DNA from: Dyella sp. C11
GTDB lineage: Bacteria > Pseudomonadota > Gammaproteobacteria > Xanthomonadales > Rhodanobacteraceae
DNA: 64,000 nucleotides
Assembly (NCBI RefSeq): GCF_003121485.1
Contig: NZ_QAVX01000018.1
Span: 42,152 to 106,151, forward strand
Direction of reading: 5' to 3'
In this document: positions 8,801 to 17,611 of the stretch, in pieces
How the letters are laid out: each line of letters starts with the position of its first letter
Position numbering within the stretch: position 1 is the first letter of the stretch
Notes under the pieces: model-generated
Database searches by the model: none
The model's input: the letters and a program-made list of their open reading frames with translations, nothing else
What the model was told of the DNA's origin: nothing
Program-made: the position numbers and the translations under genes

Positions 8801-10331
8801 CCATCACAATATTGGATGAGCCCGTCATATAGGAACCCGAGTAGGCACCCATGGCGATGTTGTTGTCACCGGTGACATTCCTACCGGCCCAGTACCCCTG
8901 GGCGAAGTTGTTGCCGCCGGTAACATTGGTGCCCGAAGACGTACCCAGCGCGGTATTGTTGGAACCAGTGACTCTTTGGCCCGCGTTAAAACCCATGGCG
9001 GTATTGCTGTCGCCCTTGACCTCGTTCGACGCTCTGGTGCCAATACCAATGTTGTCGTGGCTTATCGCGGTGGCATCGGAAACAGCGCCAGCGCCAGAGC
9101 CCAGGCTAATGCTGTTGGCGCCATATGCTGCACTGGTCACACCGATGGCAATGCCACTGTTTGCCATCGTTTTCGCGAGATTGCCCAGGGCAATGCCGCT
9201 TGGCGCAGTGATGGCTTGTGCCCGGGTGCCCATAACGATGGAATTTCCGGAATTCGCGTCGATAGCGTCGTTGACATGGAAGTCAGCCGTTTGCCCGCCA
9301 ACGATGGCAATGCCACCGCCGCTCAAGACCGTTACTTCATTGCCGATGGCGACCGAATTGGCCGCAAGCGCCTCCGCTTTAAAACCCAGGGCCGTTGCGC
9401 CCGAGCCAACTGTACTGGTGCTGTTGGCAATAGCGCTCGCACCCAGGGCTACGTCGTTCTGGCCTACCGCCGAAGCGCTATAGCCGACGGCGACTGCAGA
9501 AGTTCCGGTAACCTTGGCGCTATTGCCCATGGCGATTCCATTGGCCGCATTGCTCGCCAGGGCGGAACGCCCCATGGCAATGCCACTTGCAGAGTTGATG
9601 ACCTGCGAACGAGTGCCGATTGCAATGCCATGCTCCGAGGCCGCGTCGACCGCCACAATCTGCGTGCCCGCGGCCGCCCCCACTGCTGCCAAGTCGCTCT
9701 CAGCGTTTCCACCAATAGCAATGGAGCCCTCAGCTGCCGCAGCCACCTGGTTGCCCAGGGCCGTACTGTTGCCGCCACTGGCGATGTTCCTTGCACCAAT
9801 GGCGACACCTTGACCGCCCGATGCAACGGCAGTCGAACCAATAGCAACCCCCTCGCCGCCAGCGGCATTTGCCGCAAGGCCGATGGCTACCGCCCAGTTG
9901 CCCGCGGAGGTATTTGCATCACCAATCATCAAGCCTTTGGTCACCTGATCACCAAGGACGATGCGACCACTGTTGACGTACAACGTGTTGCCAATCGACA
10001 AGCTATCCGTACCGCTGGTGGCGGAGGAGCCGTAGAACAGCACGCCATTGGTCTGGGTGTTGTAGGCCGTACAACCGGTGCCCGTGGCATTCATCATGGT
10101 GCCGGTGCTGTTGTTGTCGGACACCAGCAAGCAGCTACTGTCCGTGGCGCCGTTGATGTAAATGCCGTTGGCGGCTGTCGCCCGGCCGGCGAAACCTGCC
10201 GCCAGGAAGAGGCCCGAGACAGCCAGCAGCGTTTTTGTCGCGCCGGACTTTTTGCGGCTCTTGGCCAGCTCAGAAGCCACCACCCAACGCTGGGTTTCGG
10301 CGTTCCACACAATACGGTAGGTCTTGTTCAT
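5832..10331 (-). CDS. YadA-type trimeric autotransporter adhesin
   Basis: The 1499-residue protein has the complete layout of a type Vc secreted adhesin. The start at 10331 gives MNKTYRIVWNAETQRWVVAS, the extended signal peptide region (ESPR) of large autotransporters, followed by a hydrophobic core ending near GRATA. The head is built of short repeats of the kind AxAIGxxAxA with SVAIG, NGIAMG and TALG motifs. The stalk has seven neck-type motifs of the form (I/V)TNVxAGxxxxDA(I/V)NxSQL, for example DAINGSQL and DAVNVSQL. The last 90 or so residues form the YadA anchor (WAKSYTDRQINTVAKKANAG, then GVGVGNYQGQSAIAIGVSTI) and end in an aromatic residue, Trp. It should bind host surfaces, matrix or other cells. 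The repetitive sequence makes copy-number change likely. Confidence 0.95.
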   Translation of the reverse strand: MNKTYRIVWNAETQRWVVASELAKSRKKSGATKTLLAVSGLFLAAGFAGRATAANGIYINGATDSSCLLVSDNNSTGTMMNATGTGCTAYNTQTNGVLFYGSSATSGTDSLSIGNTLYVNSGRIVLGDQVTKGLMIGDANTSAGNWAVAIGLAANAAGGEGVAIGSTAVASGGQGVAIGARNIASGGNSTALGNQVAAAAEGSIAIGGNAESDLAAVGAAAGTQIVAVDAASEHGIAIGTRSQVINSASGIAMGRSALASNAANGIAMGNSAKVTGTSAVAVGYSASAVGQNDVALGASAIANSTSTVGSGATALGFKAEALAANSVAIGNEVTVLSGGGIAIVGGQTADFHVNDAIDANSGNSIVMGTRAQAITAPSGIALGNLAKTMANSGIAIGVTSAAYGANSISLGSGAGAVSDATAISHDNIGIGTRASNEVKGDSNTAMGFNAGQRVTGSNNTALGTSSGTNVTGGNNFAQGYWAGRNVTGDNNIAMGAYSGSYMTGSSNIVMGDNANSGAPGGPLTVDRTIALGSRATAIQNDALAIGSRAYATAANAIAIGSDGSTVTQAQGNYSIAIGSQSAAMKDLSLAVGKQAGASGVSSTAIGEGAKARATGASALGSQATAAATNGTALGTNAHADVQAGDVALGANSVTATVQNTSSATINGTTYKFAGSAATSTVSVGTGVAGGERTITNVGAGRISGSSTDAINGSQLDATNRAIDTLGNTPLTFAGNTGTVTKKLGETMSLQGAATTVGTYSGANLKTVVDANGVLQVQMAESPKFGNVTINNGNTGKITGVTAGEVSSTSTDAINGSQLHKVEQTVNAGWNISAQGANATKVAPGETVDLSNTDGNLVVKKSASSDDVTFDLAKDIQVDSVTAGNTVMSNTGLTIVGGPSVTIDGINAGNKVISNVAPGVAGTDAVNVNQLNNLGESTAASLGGSSSYDPTTQAVRAGLSVGNKTYNNVQDALNQVNDTASAGWNVTDSDGKTAKVGPNGKVTFKGDSNVKVNQTGADDEGVVEFALNNKLDLGADGSLTMGNTVVNNNGLTIVGGPSVTVNGIDAGGKKITNVANGTDPTDAVNVSQLTSTVEGARVRYHSVNDNGVQHDNYNNEGATGVNAMAVGVRAVAAGASATALGDNAKASHANGVALGAGSVTSEAVATTHGTINGKTYDYAGAAPTSTVSVGSEGNERTITNVAAGRVTADSTDAINGSQLYATNQAVEGLGVRMTTVENTVNNITENISNITTGQAGMFQTSKDATAPVPTPSGKNSAAGGSGATAAGDNSLAVGNDSKATADNSVALGNGSVADRANTVSVGSAGNERQVTNVAAGVQGTDAVNVSQLKASESGSLRYDTNVDGSTNYNSVTLNPGGSATTIQNVQAGTATTDAVNVGQLNEAMGSTQNWAKSYTDRQINTVAKKANAGTASAMATASVPQAYQPNQSSVGVGVGNYQGQSAIAIGVSTISESGRYILKASATGSQKGDFGVGVGAGMVW

Positions 10332-11146
10332 GACGGTCTCTCTGATAGATAAGAAGGTGGCTCTTGCCAACCCTGCAAATGCTAAGGACCGCCCTCCACC
10401 TGAAACATCAGAGGAGTCTTGTATTGCCATGAGGCAACCAGGCTTCTTTTCGTTCAGTGCACCAACGCTGAGATGTCGCTGTGTTGCACGCGTATAGCGA
10501 TACGACAGAGCGCGCATGCCGGAAGCGCCAAGCGCGTTGCGGAAAACCGCTTGCTCTGTGTCAAAAGAAAAAAATCACTGCCAGCAAGCCAGGCGCGTGG
10601 TGAGCCGCTGTGTGATGACTATGGTTTGTGCAGCGCCGTTTTTAAGATTCGTCTGATGGACGATTGACGGCAGTTCGCTGTTTTCGACTTAGGCGAAACG
10701 GAGAGCCGGAGTTGCTTCACCGGGAAACGGGGCCTGGTTCACTTCTTGTGTTCAATGCTTCAGAAGTGAGCTTGACTTCGTTTCGATTGAGCAGCCTGAC
10801 ACCGAGCCGCGTCTCGATATCCACCATGGTTTTGGGAGCCGTAGGCTGATCAACGTTCAGTTGATTGGCGGCGGCCACATTCGCTTTTAGCGGCAACTTC
10901 GAGAGCAACAATCGGCTGCGTCACCACCACACAGGCACCGCACGAGGCGCTGCGCTGGAACTGCCATCATCCGACAGTCAAACCGTGGATGCCCATGAAA
11001 GAGACGGCGGGCGCAAACGAAGCGACTCCGGTGAGTGGCGATTGCCGTCTCGCTTTCTTTAGTTTTCAGTGTCGTCGCTGAAACGATGGCATCAGCGCCA
11101 CGGGAGCAACTCCCGCGACGCCGATGGTATTTCTGCGGACATCGCC
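10332..11146. other. Adhesin upstream region
   Basis: An 815-base interval between two minus-strand genes. It holds the adhesin promoter region and a LysR-type fragment (listed separately). The remainder shows only short open frames with no protein-like composition. A small CGGGAG-CAA-CTCCCG hairpin near 11101-11115 follows the GH92 stop codon and could act as a weak terminator. Confidence 0.5.
10717..10911 (-). pseudogene. LysR-type regulator N-terminal fragment
   Basis: The minus-strand frame reads ANVAAANQLNVDQPTAPKTM followed by VDIETRLGVRLLNRNEVKLT and SEA. This corresponds to the winged helix of LysR-type regulators, where A-A-x-x-L-x-V-x-Q-P-x-x-S-x-x-I-x-x-L-E-x-x-L-G-x-x-L-F-x-R is conserved. 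Only about 60 codons remain: there is no effector-binding domain, and the recognition helix carries unusual substitutions (A and P in place of the common V-S). It is a degenerate remnant, probably non-functional. Confidence 0.6.
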
Positions 11147-14100
11147 TCAGGGTGCGGGAACCGCCCCAAGCCATTCCACTTCCGACAACGTGACGCCCGA
11201 TGCGTCAACATGATTGACGTGCCAACGGTAGTGGGCGTAGCTCGCCGGCTTGGCCACACCAAAGGCACGCGTTTGGCGACGCCACGGAAAAGCTTCTCCG
11301 TGGCGCTCATCCAACGTTACCCAGTGCACGCCATCCGTCGAACCTTCAAGCGTCCAGCTCTTCGGGTCATGACCGGTCTTCGCTGATGAGGTGAGCGTGT
11401 ACATCGACACTTGCTGTGCCTGATCCATATCCAGCTGCACGACGGCATCGGAACCCTGCAGTGTCGCTTCGGTATCCGAGGTGTTGTCGCTCAACGCGTG
11501 CGCGGCATTGGCATCGCCCTTCACCGTGACCTGCGAGCCCTTGCGATCGGCGAGATCCACCAGCGGCGCCGGCGCGCCGCTGCCGGTGGTCAGTGACGGC
11601 AAGCGCGCATCGCCATTCCCGCTGCCCCACTTGGACGGACTGCCGCCCATGCGGAAATCGAGCACGGCGCCATTGGAGAGATCGGCATGCGCCAGCCAGC
11701 TGCGGTCGTAGGGTTTGCCGTTGAGCGTCATGCCCTGGATGTAACGGTTGTGATCGCTGACCTCCGGCGCGCGGATGTCGATGGTCTTGCCGTTATCCAG
11801 GTGAATGATCATGTGCGGGAAGTACGGCGCGCCGATGGCGTAGGTAGGCGTACCCATGCGCAACGGATAGAAGCCGGCCGCACTGAATACCCACCACGCG
11901 GACATCTCGCCGTTGTCTTCGTCACCCGGATAACCCTGGCCGATTTCACTGCCGACATAGAGGCGGGACAGTGCATCGCGCACCTTGTCCTGCGTCTTCC
12001 ACGGCTGACCGGCCAGGTCGTACATGTAGAGAATGTGGTGCGACGGCTGATTGCTGTGGCCGTATTGGCCCATGCGCACATCGCGGGCTTCCAGCATCTC
12101 GTGGATGATGCCGCCGTAAGCGCCGGTGTTGAACGCGGTGCCGGCATCGAAGAACGCATCCAGCTTCTTGGCAAGCCCTTCCACGCCGTCATAGAGATTG
12201 GCCAGGCCCTGCCCGTCGTGCACGCCTTCGAAGGTCATGTTCCAGGCATTGGTTTCGGTGTAGTCGCCACCCCACGCAAACGGATCGAAGTGCTGCGCAT
12301 CGATGCGCCACGAGCCATCCGGTTTGCGCCCCACGAAGAAGCCGGTTGATGCATCGAACAGGTTCACATAGTTGAGCGAGCGACTATGGAAGTAACGCGC
12401 ATCATCCGCGTAATGCGAGCCGTAGGCGTCATTCGCGTCGTGCGTGGTGGATAGCGTTTGCGCGAGCTCGCCAATGCCGAAATCGTTGAGATAACCGGCC
12501 ATCGACCACGACAGGCCTTCGTCGGTGCTGTTGTCCACATAGCCACGGAACACGGATCGCTCGATGCCCTTGCGCCCCGCGCCGGCGATGTCGCTGACAA
12601 CGGTCGCGTCCTTCAATGCGGCCTGATACGCCGAGCGCACGTCGAAGTTATGAATGCCCTTGTTCCACGCGTCAGCAAAGGCGACATCCGCACTGGTACC
12701 CACCATAAGATCGGCATAGCCCGGCGACGACCAGCGCGCAATCCAGCCACCATCGCGGTATTGCTGTACGAAGCCGTCGATCATCTCGCCCGCCTGCCTG
12801 GGCGTGAGCAGCGCATACGCCGGCCATGCGGTGCGATAGGTATCCCACAGGCCGTTGTTGACGTAAGGCTTGCCAGGCAGCACGCGTGCGCCCGTTTGCG
12901 TGGGCGTGTTGCTGCCCGTGCCGGCCGAGAACGGGCTGGCGTAACGGTAGTCGGGGTGCTCGGCCGAGCCCACGTTTTCGAAGGCCTCGTTCGGATACAG
13001 GAACAGGCGATACAGGTTGGAGTACAGCGTCACCTTGTCGCCACGGCTTGCGCCCGGAATCTCGACATGGCCGAGCATCTCGTTCCAGCGGGCGGCGGCG
13101 CGCGCCTGCACGCTGTCGAACGTGTCGTTCGCGGCGATCTCCTGCGCAAGATTGCGCTTGGCCTGTTCCAGGCTGATCAGCGACGTGGCGATGCGCATCG
13201 TCACGGTTTTATCCGTTGACGTGTTGAAGCCGTACCACGCCGCCACGTGATCCCGTTCCTGGCCGGTCAGGCGCCCACTTTCCGTGACGGGACGATCGAA
13301 CGTTGCGTAGAAGAACAAACGCGTGGCGCCGGTGGACAAATGGCTCGCCACGTCGGAGTAGCCGCTGATGCTGCCATGCGCAGCATCCAGTTCGATGCCA
13401 CCCTTGTCGTTGCGGTTGTCGAACACCAGCTGCGAGCGATCACCGGTGAAGGTGAAACGCATGATGGCCGCGTGGTTGGTGGGCGTCATCGCGGTGGTGA
13501 TGCCGTTGTCGAACGTCACCTGGTACAGGTCGGCTCGTGCGATCTCGTGGTCATGCGTGAAGCCAAGCGCGCGCGCGTCACGATCGAGCGGAGGCGCGCC
13601 TGACGCGACAGCCGCCGGCATGACCTGGAACGTCTGGCGATCGCCCATCCACGGACTTGGCTCGTGACTCAGCGCAAAGGCCTGGATGCGCGGATGGTTA
13701 TCCGGACCATTGTGGTCCTGGTACTGGTAGATCCAATCGGAGCCCGCCTGCGTGGTGGGCGTCCAGAAATTGAAGCCGTGCGGGAGTGCCACGGCGGGAA
13801 AATTATTACCACGCGAAAAATGGGCGTTGGCGTTCGTGCCGCGGCGCGTGTCGACATAGGTGTTGGGCGCTGCATTGGCGGCGTCGGCGGCAACATCACC
13901 CAAACGCAAATCATCGAGGTAACCGTGGAAGGCATCGCTGCCCTTGGGCGCCTGCCCCACCAGTTCGATGGCGGCCAGGGTTTTGCCGGCAGCCACCGCG
14001 CCCACGTCGATATCAACGGCGTTCCACTGGTTGTCGTGCATGATGCGCGCCGCACCCTGTGCCATCGCATTGGCGCGAACGCGGTGCTGGTCACTGGCAT

Positions 14101-14557
14101 CGAGTGCCGACAGACGCGAGCCATCGGCGAAGACCAGATCGACGGCCACGTATTGCGCCAACCCACGCGCCTGCCCGGATGCATCGGCCGGCAAGACCAC
14201 GTAGGAGAGATGGGTTGCCGCGGTGATTGGCTGCTGCACGCGATAGAGCGTGATGCGGCGCTCGCGGCCATCGCTCGTCGCATCCGCGTCGTAGCGCAGG
14301 CTATGCAAACCAGTAAAGCCGACACCCGGCTTGGAGGTGAGGGATTCCTCCTTGCCGGGGCCGGATACCACGCTCGTGCGCCAGCCTTGCGTGCTGGCCT
14401 TGACGGGTTGCGCGTCGCTCGGCTCGAACGACGTGACGAAACTTTGCGGTGCGGCATGCGCAGCCGCGGCCATGCTGCAGGCAATGGCAAAGCTGATGGT
14501 GCGAAGACGCATGGCTTGCACCCGCTTCGTGCCGTTGACCGATGATCGATGAGCCAT
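11147..14557 (-). CDS. GH92 alpha-mannosidase with F5/8-type C domain
   Basis: The 1136-residue product is a secreted glycoside hydrolase of family 92, whose known members are calcium-dependent exo-alpha-mannosidases. A signal peptide (MRLRTISFAIACSMAAAAHA) lies near the start. The ATG at 14557 sits five bases after an AGGGAG ribosome binding site. An N-terminal carbohydrate-binding-like segment is followed by the family start (NTYVDTRRGTNANAHFSRGN, with FPAVALPHGFNFWTP), the NNGLWDTYRTAWPAYALLTP block and the GYPGDEDNGEMSAWWVFSAA block with its catalytic-region acidic residues. The last 140 residues look like an F5/8 type C (discoidin, CBM32-like) domain. Its neighbour is a second, smaller GH92 enzyme. 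Together they probably trim mannose from fungal, plant or host glycans. Confidence 0.9.
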   Translation of the reverse strand: MAHRSSVNGTKRVQAMRLRTISFAIACSMAAAAHAAPQSFVTSFEPSDAQPVKASTQGWRTSVVSGPGKEESLTSKPGVGFTGLHSLRYDADATSDGRERRITLYRVQQPITAATHLSYVVLPADASGQARGLAQYVAVDLVFADGSRLSALDASDQHRVRANAMAQGAARIMHDNQWNAVDIDVGAVAAGKTLAAIELVGQAPKGSDAFHGYLDDLRLGDVAADAANAAPNTYVDTRRGTNANAHFSRGNNFPAVALPHGFNFWTPTTQAGSDWIYQYQDHNGPDNHPRIQAFALSHEPSPWMGDRQTFQVMPAAVASGAPPLDRDARALGFTHDHEIARADLYQVTFDNGITTAMTPTNHAAIMRFTFTGDRSQLVFDNRNDKGGIELDAAHGSISGYSDVASHLSTGATRLFFYATFDRPVTESGRLTGQERDHVAAWYGFNTSTDKTVTMRIATSLISLEQAKRNLAQEIAANDTFDSVQARAAARWNEMLGHVEIPGASRGDKVTLYSNLYRLFLYPNEAFENVGSAEHPDYRYASPFSAGTGSNTPTQTGARVLPGKPYVNNGLWDTYRTAWPAYALLTPRQAGEMIDGFVQQYRDGGWIARWSSPGYADLMVGTSADVAFADAWNKGIHNFDVRSAYQAALKDATVVSDIAGAGRKGIERSVFRGYVDNSTDEGLSWSMAGYLNDFGIGELAQTLSTTHDANDAYGSHYADDARYFHSRSLNYVNLFDASTGFFVGRKPDGSWRIDAQHFDPFAWGGDYTETNAWNMTFEGVHDGQGLANLYDGVEGLAKKLDAFFDAGTAFNTGAYGGIIHEMLEARDVRMGQYGHSNQPSHHILYMYDLAGQPWKTQDKVRDALSRLYVGSEIGQGYPGDEDNGEMSAWWVFSAAGFYPLRMGTPTYAIGAPYFPHMIIHLDNGKTIDIRAPEVSDHNRYIQGMTLNGKPYDRSWLAHADLSNGAVLDFRMGGSPSKWGSGNGDARLPSLTTGSGAPAPLVDLADRKGSQVTVKGDANAAHALSDNTSDTEATLQGSDAVVQLDMDQAQQVSMYTLTSSAKTGHDPKSWTLEGSTDGVHWVTLDERHGEAFPWRRQTRAFGVAKPASYAHYRWHVNHVDASGVTLSEVEWLGAVPAP

Positions 14558-14704
14558 TACCACTCCCTGCTTTTGTTTGGTTTGTTGCTTGTGTATTTCG
14601 AGGGACGCTTAAAACTGCGTCGACCTTAGCCTTCCGTCATCACCACTACTACTCCATCACCGTCGCCAATCCCTCACGATCGCGGCCTCCTCACCGTCAA
14701 CACT

Positions 14705-14805
14705 CCCTCACCGTCATTCCGGCGTAGGCCGGAATCCAGCGCCTTTGGCTGGGCTGAAAAAGCAAAGTCACTGGATTCCGGCCTTCGCCGGAATGACGGT
14801 GAGGG
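14705..14805. repeat. REP-like inverted pair
   Basis: CCCTCACCGTCATTCCGGC on the left faces GCCGGAATGACGGTGAGGG on the right, about 60 bases apart, each side also carrying its own short GGCC palindrome. The layout is that of a bacterial interspersed mosaic element made of two opposed REP units. Confidence 0.85.
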
Positions 14806-14890
14806 ATACAGACGTTGATGGAGAAATGCAGGCATACGCTCCGGTCACTCAACCCGATGACGGAAACAACGGCCGCGCCCTGACCAACTC

Positions 14891-14932
14891 AAGGCGCTGG
14901 ATTCCGGCCTTCGCCGGAATGACGGTGAGGGG
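14891..14932. repeat. Single REP-like unit
   Basis: One copy of the unit GGATTCCGGCCTTCGCCGG followed by AATGACGGTGAGGGG, without its opposed partner. Confidence 0.8.
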
Positions 14933-15049
14933 TCGGGCGGGTTTGCGCTGGACGGTGAGCCATTACCACTCCCTGCTTTGTTTGGTTTGTTGCCGGTCTT
15001 CTTCAAGACCCGCTCGACACTGCGCCCCCGGCTTTCCTTGCCGTTAATC

Positions 15050-15153
15050 CCCCTCACCGTCATTCCGGCGTAGGCCGGAATCCAGGGCCTTTTGGCTGGA
15101 TTGGAAAAGCAAAGTCACTGGATTCCAGCTTTCGCTGGAATGACGGTGAGGGG
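15050..15153. repeat. REP-like inverted pair
   Basis: Two opposed units again, with the right unit carrying a compensated stem (CCAGCTTTCGCTGG in place of CCGGCCTTCGCCGG). The paired change keeps the hairpin, suggesting the structure is maintained. Confidence 0.85.
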
Positions 15154-15193
15154 CCGGGCGTGTTTACGCTGGACGGTGAGCAAGCCACATTCC

Positions 15194-17611
15194 TCACGAC
15201 TTCGGCGGCGGGAACGACGGTGGTGCCTTGGCCAAGTCACTGCCCCACGTCGTGTCCGGCTGAGCACTCAGCGTAAATTCCAGATGGCCGCCATGCTCAG
15301 CAAAACTTGCCGGCAACCACGGGGCATCATGCGCGTGGCCATTCACCATCAAGCCATGCACGAACGGCGACTGCGTGGTGGCCTGTGGTGCAGCAATATC
15401 CACATCGCCTTGTGCACGATGCACCACCGCATGGGTGAACAACGGACTGCCAAGCACAAGCTCGCCGCGACCGGGAATGGCCGGATACATACCGAGCGCC
15501 GACCACACGTACCAGGATGACATCTCGCCCAGGTCGTCATTGCCGGGAATGCCTTCCGGCGTGTTCTTCCACAGCGTGTTGACCACGATGCGCACTGCTT
15601 CCTGCGTCTTCGACGGCTGACCGACAAATGCGTAGAGCCAGGGCGTGCCCACGGACGGTTCGTTGTTGAGTTCCGCATGCAGCGGACCCGCTTCGGTCAA
15701 CGCCCACTGGCCCTTGTCGTCGTGGAAGAAACGATCCAGTCGTGCCGATGCCTTGGTGATGCCGCCCATCTCGTCAAACAGGCCGCGCACATCAAACGGC
15801 ACCATCCACAGATACACCGCGGCACTGCCTTCGACAAAACCGTCGTCACTGTCGGGCTTGAACGCGGGCCAGCTGCCATCGGCGTTCCGGTTCTGGATAT
15901 AGCCGCCTTCAGGAGCCGCCTTGGCGTTGAACAGGTTGCGCCAATAGCCGGCGCGCTTCAGGAAGACCTGCTCGCCTTCCTTGTCACCGGCACGCGCGGC
16001 GAGTTGGGCGAGCGCAAAATCAGCCGTCGCATCCTCCAGCGTTTCCGCTGCGCCGCCCCAGGCATGCGACTGCGTGGCGATGTAGTGCAGCTTCAGCCAC
16101 TGATCCAGCGAAGGACGCTGGCCGACGCATTCCACGTTGCAGCCTTCGTCGGAAAGATCATGCGCGGTTGGCACGGTGGCGGCTTTCGCAAGCGACGCAT
16201 AGGCGCCCTTGAGATCGAAGTTGTGGCCGCCGAACGCATCGATGGCGGCCAGCGATGGCACAGCCGGGTCGCCACTCATCACATGCGTGCCACCGTTGTT
16301 GTGGGTCCAGCGATCCCATTCGCCGTTGTTCTGCTTTGCCTGATTGAACAGCGACTGGGCGATGTCGCTACCCACATCCGGATACAGCCACGTGAGCAAC
16401 TGCACCTGCGAGCGATAGACATCCCATCCGGAGAAGTTCGCGTACTGCGCGCGCTGCGTGCCCTCGACCTTGTGCACCTGCTGGTCGAAGCCGCGGTATT
16501 CGCCATTGACGTCACTGAATACGTTGGGATGGAGCAGCGAGTGATAGAGCGCCGTGTAGAACGTGGTGCGCTGATCGCTGGTGCCGCCGGAAACGGCGAT
16601 TTTCCCCAGCGCATCGTTCCACGCATCGCGTGCCTTTGCCTGCACCTGGGTCAGCGTTTGCTGCGCGGGAATTTCCGCGACCAGATTCGCCTTCGCATTC
16701 GCCAGGCTCACATAGGAAATGCCGACGCGCACCTGCACCGGGCCCTTGGCGGGATCGAAGCCCAGCCACACACCCGAACCCTTGCCTGGTGTTGGAAAAC
16801 CCTTTTCATCGAAACCGGTACCGCCCTGGGCCGAGGTTTTGCCGGCCTGTACATCACCGTCATGCCAGGCGCCCGTCGACGCGATGGGTTGGTCGAACTC
16901 GGCAACGAAATACAGCGTGTAGTAGCTGCGCTGATCGGCCTTGGCCAGATAGCCGCAGAAGTTGCCGCTGTTGACGGAGCCGCTGACCGTGCGTGCTTTC
17001 GCATCGATGCTGACGTTCGCGTCGCTGCTGCCCACTTCGGAATCGGATGTGCGAATCAGCAGATTTGCCGGCTTGCCAGCGGGAAACGTGAAGCGGCCGA
17101 TGCCGCTGCGCGTGGCGGCAGCCAGTTCTACTTGCACGCCATTCGCAAGGCGCACGTCGTAGCTGCCAGCCTTCGCATGCTCGTCGTTGTGCGAAAAGTC
17201 GACCGCGTAGGTTTTGTCAGCGAGATCAGCGGACGGCGAGCCCTGCATGGGCGTGGTGACAGGCATGAACGGCACGTCGCCACTTGCACCGGCACAACCG
17301 GCGCCCGATAGATGCGTAAGGCTGAAGCCACGGATGCGCGGCGCGTCGTAGAGGTAGCCACTGGGCGATGCGGTGCGGTTGTGCTTGCCGCGCGTGTTCT
17401 CCGGGCTCCACTGCAGCATGCCGAACGGCATCACGGCGCCAGGAAATGTGTTGCCGCCGTGTCGGCTGCCGATCAGCGGATTGACCTCGTCCGCAGGTGA
17501 GGCGGATGCCTGCGCATGGGCCGGCAGACCCGCGACCAGCGCAACACCACATGCCAATGCTGCCGCGAGAACGCGGCGAAGCCCCTGCCGTTCCGACAAG
17601 CCCTGCCCCAT
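15194..17611 (-). CDS. GH92 family glycosidase (putative alpha-mannosidase)
   Basis: This 805-residue secreted enzyme is a second family 92 member without the extra C-terminal discoidin domain. The ATG at 17611 follows a GGGGAGAGG ribosome binding site and starts a signal peptide ending near GLPAHAQA. The catalytic module begins DEVNPLIGSRHGGNTFPGAV with PFGMLQWSPEN, contains FSGWDVYRSQVQLLTWLYPD and the block GIPGNDDLGEMSSWYVWSAL, and ends with a beta-sandwich-like region. GH92 enzymes cleave terminal alpha-1,2, 1,3 or 1,4-linked mannose; the linkage cannot be read from sequence. It is probably transcribed separately from the downstream GH92 gene, since 600 bases with REP elements separate them. 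Confidence 0.9.
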   Translation of the reverse strand: MGQGLSERQGLRRVLAAALACGVALVAGLPAHAQASASPADEVNPLIGSRHGGNTFPGAVMPFGMLQWSPENTRGKHNRTASPSGYLYDAPRIRGFSLTHLSGAGCAGASGDVPFMPVTTPMQGSPSADLADKTYAVDFSHNDEHAKAGSYDVRLANGVQVELAAATRSGIGRFTFPAGKPANLLIRTSDSEVGSSDANVSIDAKARTVSGSVNSGNFCGYLAKADQRSYYTLYFVAEFDQPIASTGAWHDGDVQAGKTSAQGGTGFDEKGFPTPGKGSGVWLGFDPAKGPVQVRVGISYVSLANAKANLVAEIPAQQTLTQVQAKARDAWNDALGKIAVSGGTSDQRTTFYTALYHSLLHPNVFSDVNGEYRGFDQQVHKVEGTQRAQYANFSGWDVYRSQVQLLTWLYPDVGSDIAQSLFNQAKQNNGEWDRWTHNNGGTHVMSGDPAVPSLAAIDAFGGHNFDLKGAYASLAKAATVPTAHDLSDEGCNVECVGQRPSLDQWLKLHYIATQSHAWGGAAETLEDATADFALAQLAARAGDKEGEQVFLKRAGYWRNLFNAKAAPEGGYIQNRNADGSWPAFKPDSDDGFVEGSAAVYLWMVPFDVRGLFDEMGGITKASARLDRFFHDDKGQWALTEAGPLHAELNNEPSVGTPWLYAFVGQPSKTQEAVRIVVNTLWKNTPEGIPGNDDLGEMSSWYVWSALGMYPAIPGRGELVLGSPLFTHAVVHRAQGDVDIAAPQATTQSPFVHGLMVNGHAHDAPWLPASFAEHGGHLEFTLSAQPDTTWGSDLAKAPPSFPPPKS

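Larger units (their letters stand above)
14558..15193. other. GH92 intergenic region with REP units and a duplicated start region
   Basis: The 636 bases between the two GH92 genes hold three REP-type units (listed separately) and no gene. Bases 14951-14993 repeat the start region of the upstream GH92 gene (14551-14590), with the same complement of start codon, CACTCCCTGC and a TTTGTTTGGTTTGTTGC tract. The motif CGCTGGACGGTGAGC also recurs at about 14947 and 15169. This looks like the footprint of duplication and deletion rather than a coding region. Confidence 0.7.
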
